Below are positions 32,690-35,697 of a stretch of 35,697 nucleotides of DNA, one piece after another. The first letter of the stretch is position 1; every line of letters starts with the position of its first letter. Below the pieces are notes generated by a model. The model ran no database searches, had not been told where the DNA came from, and was given only the letters and a program-made list of their open reading frames with translations. The DNA is from an uncultured Propionibacteriaceae bacterium (GTDB taxonomy: Bacteria; Actinomycetota; Actinomycetes; Propionibacteriales; Propionibacteriaceae): assembly GCA_902805915.1 (NCBI GenBank), contig CADCUO010000015.1:1-35697 (forward strand). Direction: 5' to 3'. Made by a program: the position numbers and the translations under genes.

Positions 32690-34270
32690 ATCACCGCATA
32701 CGACGCTATTGTCATCGGGGCCGGACCGAACGGGCTGGTCAGCGCCAACCGGCTGGCAGACGCCGGCTGGGACGTGCTGGTGCTGGAGGCTCAGGCCACC
32801 GTGGGTGGAGCGGTCCGCAGTGACCAGGAGGTGCATCCCGGATTCATCCATGACACCTTCTCCGCGTTCTATCCTCTAGCGCTTGCCTCGGGCCCGATCC
32901 GGTCACTGGAGCTGGAGAAGTTCGGGTTGGAATGGGCCCACGCCCCAGCGGTGCTAGGTCACCCGCAAGCGGATGGTTCCTGGGCGATCCTGCACCGCGA
33001 TGTCGACATCACCGCTGAGCTGATGGATGGCCAACATCGAGGTGACGGTGCGGCGTGGCGCGAGCTGCACGCCACCTGGCAACGGATCGGACCGAGCTTG
33101 ACCAGCGCCCTGATGTCTCCGATGCCACCTGTTCGTGCCGGGCTCTCCATGCTCGCCCGGCTGCCGTCGGTGGGTGGGCTGTCCTTCGTCAAGATGATGT
33201 TGGAACCGGCAACCACCATGTCCCAGAAACGCTTCGGCGGCGAGGCGCCAGCGCTGCTGCTGTGCGGGAACGCCGGCCACGCCGACATCCCGCTCGATGC
33301 GGCCGGGTCGGGACTGATGGGTCTGCTGCTGGCCATGCTGGGACAGACCGTCGGGTTCCCCGCGCCGGTCCGTGGCGCAGGTGAGCTTGCCATGGCGATG
33401 GCGCGGCGGCTGGAAGCGAGGGGCGGCATCATCCGTACCGGCGCGCCGGTCGACAGTGTCGTGGTCAAGAACGGGCGGGCAGTCGGCGTCACCAGCGGCG
33501 GCGAGGAGTTCCAGGCCCGGCGTGCGGTGGTAGCCGATGTGTCGGCGAGCCACCTTTACGGCGGGCTGGTGGACTGGACTGACCTCCCGGCCCGGACCCG
33601 CCGGGACATGAAGACGTTCGAGCTGGATGCGGCCACGGTCAAGGTGGACTGGGCACTGAGCGGGCCGGTGCCGTGGAAGAGCCAACCCGAGTACGCAGCC
33701 GGAACCGTGCACATAGCCCACTCGGTGGAGGCGATGGTCACCGCGCTCGGCCAGGTCTCGGTTCAGCAGATCCCAGCTGATCCTTTCCTGCTCACCGGTC
33801 AGATGACCACAACTGACCCGTCCCGATCCCCGGCCGGGACCGAGTCGCTGTGGGCGTACACCCACGTCCCGCAGCGTCCAGGAGGTGACATGCGCGACGA
33901 GATCCGCGGGGTCTGGGACGCCGACGACTGCGAGCGGTTTGCGGACCGGATGCAGGCCCAGATCGAGCGGTACGCTCCGGATCTTGCGTCCCGGATCCTC
34001 AGCCGCCGGGTCCTCGGCCCGCGCCAGCTCGAGGAGCGCGACGCCAACCTGGTGGGCGGCGCAGTCAACGGTGGCACCTCAGCGCTGCACCAGCAGCTGA
34101 TCTTCCGACCCATCCCCGGCTCAGGTCGGGCCGGCACGCCGGTCAGCAGGCTCTATTTGGGGTCGGCATCGGCCCACCCCGGAGGCGGCGTGCATGGCGC
34201 TCCTGGGATGAATGCGGCCCGAGCGGCGCTGGCGGCTGATCGGCTGGAGGCGCTCGCGGTGTGGCGCTAG
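32690..34270 (+). CDS. CrtI-like FAD-dependent dehydrogenase with apparent ATC start
   Basis: This is an NAD(P)/FAD-dependent oxidoreductase of the phytoene-desaturase/PDSR superfamily. The dinucleotide-binding loop is IVIGAGPNGLVSANRLADAG, with VLVLEAQATVGGAVRS after it, and the C-terminal FAD segment is LGSASAHPGGGVHGAPGMNAARAAL. The frame is open only from 32681, after TAA at 32678. AAGGAG (32679-32684) is spaced five bases from ATC at 32690, giving ITAYDAIVIG, where relatives have MTAYDAVVVG. The track start at 32774 would delete the FAD loop. So the gene either uses a rare ATC start or carries an ATG-to-ATC change. From ATC it is 526 aa, normal for the family. The substrate is unknown. 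Confidence 0.85.
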   Translation: MTAYDAIVIGAGPNGLVSANRLADAGWDVLVLEAQATVGGAVRSDQEVHPGFIHDTFSAFYPLALASGPIRSLELEKFGLEWAHAPAVLGHPQADGSWAILHRDVDITAELMDGQHRGDGAAWRELHATWQRIGPSLTSALMSPMPPVRAGLSMLARLPSVGGLSFVKMMLEPATTMSQKRFGGEAPALLLCGNAGHADIPLDAAGSGLMGLLLAMLGQTVGFPAPVRGAGELAMAMARRLEARGGIIRTGAPVDSVVVKNGRAVGVTSGGEEFQARRAVVADVSASHLYGGLVDWTDLPARTRRDMKTFELDAATVKVDWALSGPVPWKSQPEYAAGTVHIAHSVEAMVTALGQVSVQQIPADPFLLTGQMTTTDPSRSPAGTESLWAYTHVPQRPGGDMRDEIRGVWDADDCERFADRMQAQIERYAPDLASRILSRRVLGPRQLEERDANLVGGAVNGGTSALHQQLIFRPIPGSGRAGTPVSRLYLGSASAHPGGGVHGAPGMNAARAALAADRLEALAVWR

Positions 34271-34283
34271 GGCCCTCGGGGCC
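34271..34283. terminator. Short hairpin after the CrtI-like gene
   Basis: ggccc-tcg-gggcc starts directly after the CrtI-like stop, in the 43-bp gap before the convergent DUF6328 gene. The stem is only 5 bp without a T-run, so terminator function is weakly supported. Confidence 0.3.
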
Positions 34284-34313
34284 ATCCCGGAGGTAGACCA
34301 GCCCACGAGCCGG

Positions 34314-34861
34314 TTAGCCGGCATCGGGTGACCCTAACGGGTTCTTTCGCTCACGCAGCAGGATGCTCGGCAGGGCCGCGATGCCCAGGATCAGCAGGAA
34401 GCTGCTGCCGGCGGCTACCAGCGCCTCGGTGCGGCCGAGCACCACGTCGAAGATCACAGCATCGTACCTGTCAACACCACTGCGACACCGCCCAGCGCAC
34501 ACCGCATCAACACATGTGCGGTCTGCACCAGCAGCTTCTTGGAACGTTTGCGGAACAACCCCCGGTGCAGGTTCACCGGTGCCAGCGCGAGCGCCGTGGT
34601 GGCGGCGGCGGCTACCACCAGGATCAGATAGACCGTTCGCTGGAAGGGCTCCAGCGAATCGAACTTGGGCTGGAACGCATCTGCGAGCAAGAAGCCCGTC
34701 ACAACCTGTGTTCCGGTACGGGTGACCCGCAGCTCCTGCAGGAGCTCGTTCCAGTTGCGGTCCATCCGCTCGTTCTCGGTCTCATTCCGACCGTCGCCCT
34801 CGTCCCGGCGGCCTGGCCTGAGTCAGGCGTCGGTGCCAGCCGACACGCCGAGCTCGCTCAT
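34314..34861 (-). pseudogene. DUF6328 membrane protein, broken by in-frame TGA and a frameshift
   Basis: The best start is ATG 34861, overlapping the upstream gene's stop as ATGA. That frame meets TGA at codon 13 (34825-34823) and then runs on as GRNETENERMDRNWNELLQELRVTRTG, a DUF6328-type N-terminus, through two membrane helices (YLILVVAAAATTALALAPV and a second). It stops at 34456. A one-base shift at 34457 restores the expected C-terminus, IFDVVLGRTEALVAAGSS, which ends at 34314. Adding one G at CTG-TGATC would join the frames. An alternative is that translation starts at ATG 34765 and only the C-terminal shift is real. Two lesions suggest decay or base errors. Confidence 0.75.
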
Positions 34862-35073
34862 TCAGCGCCGTTCTCGTCCGGCCCAGCGGTGGCCCGGCGA
34901 TCAGTACGGCTGGATGTCGCCGCATCACTGACCGGCGCCTGTGACCGGTCGTAGACCTTGCGGTCTGTCTCGTCCACTCCGGCGCTCACTCCGTTCTCCG
35001 GACCAGATATACCGCCACCAAGGGAGCCCCCCAACCCGGGATCTTCCTCCGGCGACCAGTTCGTGTTCGACAT
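34858..35073 (-). CDS. Small hydrophilic protein of unknown function
   Basis: This 71-aa protein starts at ATG 35073, two bases after AAGGGGGAG (the track start is 19 codons upstream of this site). It begins SNTNWSPEEDPGLGG, continues as a Gly/Ser-rich stretch, and then a charged part with DETDRKVYDRSQ. It has no membrane helix and looks disordered. The stop overlaps the DUF6328 start, so they are probably one operon. I do not recognise a family. Confidence 0.65.
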   Translation of the reverse strand: MSNTNWSPEEDPGLGGSLGGGISGPENGVSAGVDETDRKVYDRSQAPVSDAATSSRTDRRATAGPDENGAE

Positions 35074-35149
35074 CGCTCCCCCTTCGCTCACTCCTACCTC
35101 GAGACCTGGCTGTGGTGTCGATCCTGCCACCGCGGGGTACGGGAAGAGT

Positions 35150-35697
35150 ATGAATCAGACAAAACCGCAGGCACTCGTGACCGGCGCATCGAGCGGTATC
35201 GGACTGGAGCTGGCGAAACAGTTCGCACAACATGGCTTCGATCTGTTCATCTGCGCCGAAGATGCCGGCATCGAAGCAGCGGCGGGCCAGTTGCGGGCAC
35301 TCGGCGCGGACGTACGGCTGCTGCAGACCGACCTCCGCACCGGCGAAGGCGTAGAGGAACTCAACGCGGCCATCCTCGCCGGAGGCCGCCCGCTCGAGGC
35401 AGCCGCTCTGAACGCCGGTGTGGGTAGAGGCGGCCCCTTCGTCTCCACCCCGCTCGAGGATGAACTGGACATCATCAGGCTCAACGTGATGAGTACCGTG
35501 CATCTTGCCAAGCTGGTGCTGATCGACATGGTGGCGCGGGACAGCGGACGGTTGCTGATCACCTCCTCGATCGCATCCACCATGCCCGGGTCGTTCCAGG
35601 CGGTCTACAACGCGTCGAAGTCCTTCGTGCAGTCGTTCGCAGAAGCCTTGCAGAACGAGCTGAAGGACGCCGGCGTGACCATCACCTCGCTGATGCC
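35150..35697 (+). CDS. Short-chain dehydrogenase/reductase, partial (runs off right edge)
   Basis: This gene is absent from the ORF track because it has no stop in the window. ATG 35150 follows GGAAGAG. The visible 182 codons give an SDR: ALVTGASSGIGLELAKQFAQHG at the N-terminus, the ALNAGVGRGGPF (NAG) motif, LNVMSTVHLAKL, the catalytic Ser in LLITSSIASTMPG, and YNASKSFVQSFAEAL as the YxxxK motif. This is a complete active site. The remaining C-terminal half lies outside. It diverges from the small gene at 35073 across 76 bp. The substrate is unknown. Confidence 0.93.
   Translation, partial: MNQTKPQALVTGASSGIGLELAKQFAQHGFDLFICAEDAGIEAAAGQLRALGADVRLLQTDLRTGEGVEELNAAILAGGRPLEAAALNAGVGRGGPFVSTPLEDELDIIRLNVMSTVHLAKLVLIDMVARDSGRLLITSSIASTMPGSFQAVYNASKSFVQSFAEALQNELKDAGVTITSLM

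Noticed and set aside
35135-35140. GGGTAC before the final SDR as a SigF -10 box
   Set aside because: Only 10 bp from the start codon and no good -35; would need a leaderless transcript.

Overview
The window is GC-rich DNA with tightly packed genes, many ATGA/GTGA start-stop overlaps, frequent GTG starts, an F420-type LLM oxidoreductase, a DUF5130 protein, group II truncated haemoglobin and SigF/SigB-type sigma factors. This points to a high-GC Gram-positive actinobacterium (Actinomycetota). A Propionibacteriales member such as a Microlunatus relative is my guess, not a demonstrated assignment. No phage integrase, transposase, CRISPR array, tRNA or rRNA was seen. No stretch longer than about 300 bases lacks a gene; the longest gap is 266 bases (32424-32689).

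Left part (1-10.2 kb): a housekeeping block. It holds an unknown protein running off the left edge and coupled to a Nei-type DNA glycosylase, then a small conserved-looking protein, ribose-5-phosphate isomerase B, an M15-like lipoprotein, a DsbA-like thiol protein, aminopeptidase N, a Nif3-like protein, an F420-type oxidoreductase, DUF5130 and a small membrane protein. The set nei, rpiB, DsbA-like, pepN (with glbO and DUF5130 nearby) matches from memory the Rv2464c-Rv2475c neighbourhood of Mycobacterium tuberculosis, so this is an old conserved actinobacterial region.

Middle part (10.3-21.5 kb): a pyrR-pyrB-pyrC pyrimidine operon whose PyrR appears to begin with seven hexapeptide repeats, a short MscS channel, an OsmC/Ohr peroxidase divergent from truncated haemoglobin, a GH3 glycosidase whose stop codon overlaps that of a convergent sorbitol-type dehydrogenase, a double-hotdog thioesterase, an FAD oxidoreductase with a C-terminal Rieske domain, and a short-chain dehydrogenase.

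Right part (21.6-35.7 kb): an envelope/stress-flavoured accessory region. It contains a three-gene overlapping operon (Ala/Gly-rich protein, holin-X-like protein, DUF3618 protein), a GT2 glycosyltransferase, a DUF4383 membrane protein, an MBL hydrolase split by an in-frame TAA, a CUT1 sugar ABC transporter without ATPase, two tandem SigF-family sigma factors, an SRPBCC protein, a CrtI-like FAD dehydrogenase that seems to start at ATC, a DUF6328 membrane gene with an in-frame TGA and a frameshift, a small hydrophilic protein, and an SDR running off the right edge. A very good SigF/SigB-type promoter (GTTT-N15-GGGTAC) precedes the MBL gene, so part of this region may be the regulon of one of the nearby sigma factors. 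Several single-base lesions lie within about 9 kb; either local gene decay or sequencing error could explain them.
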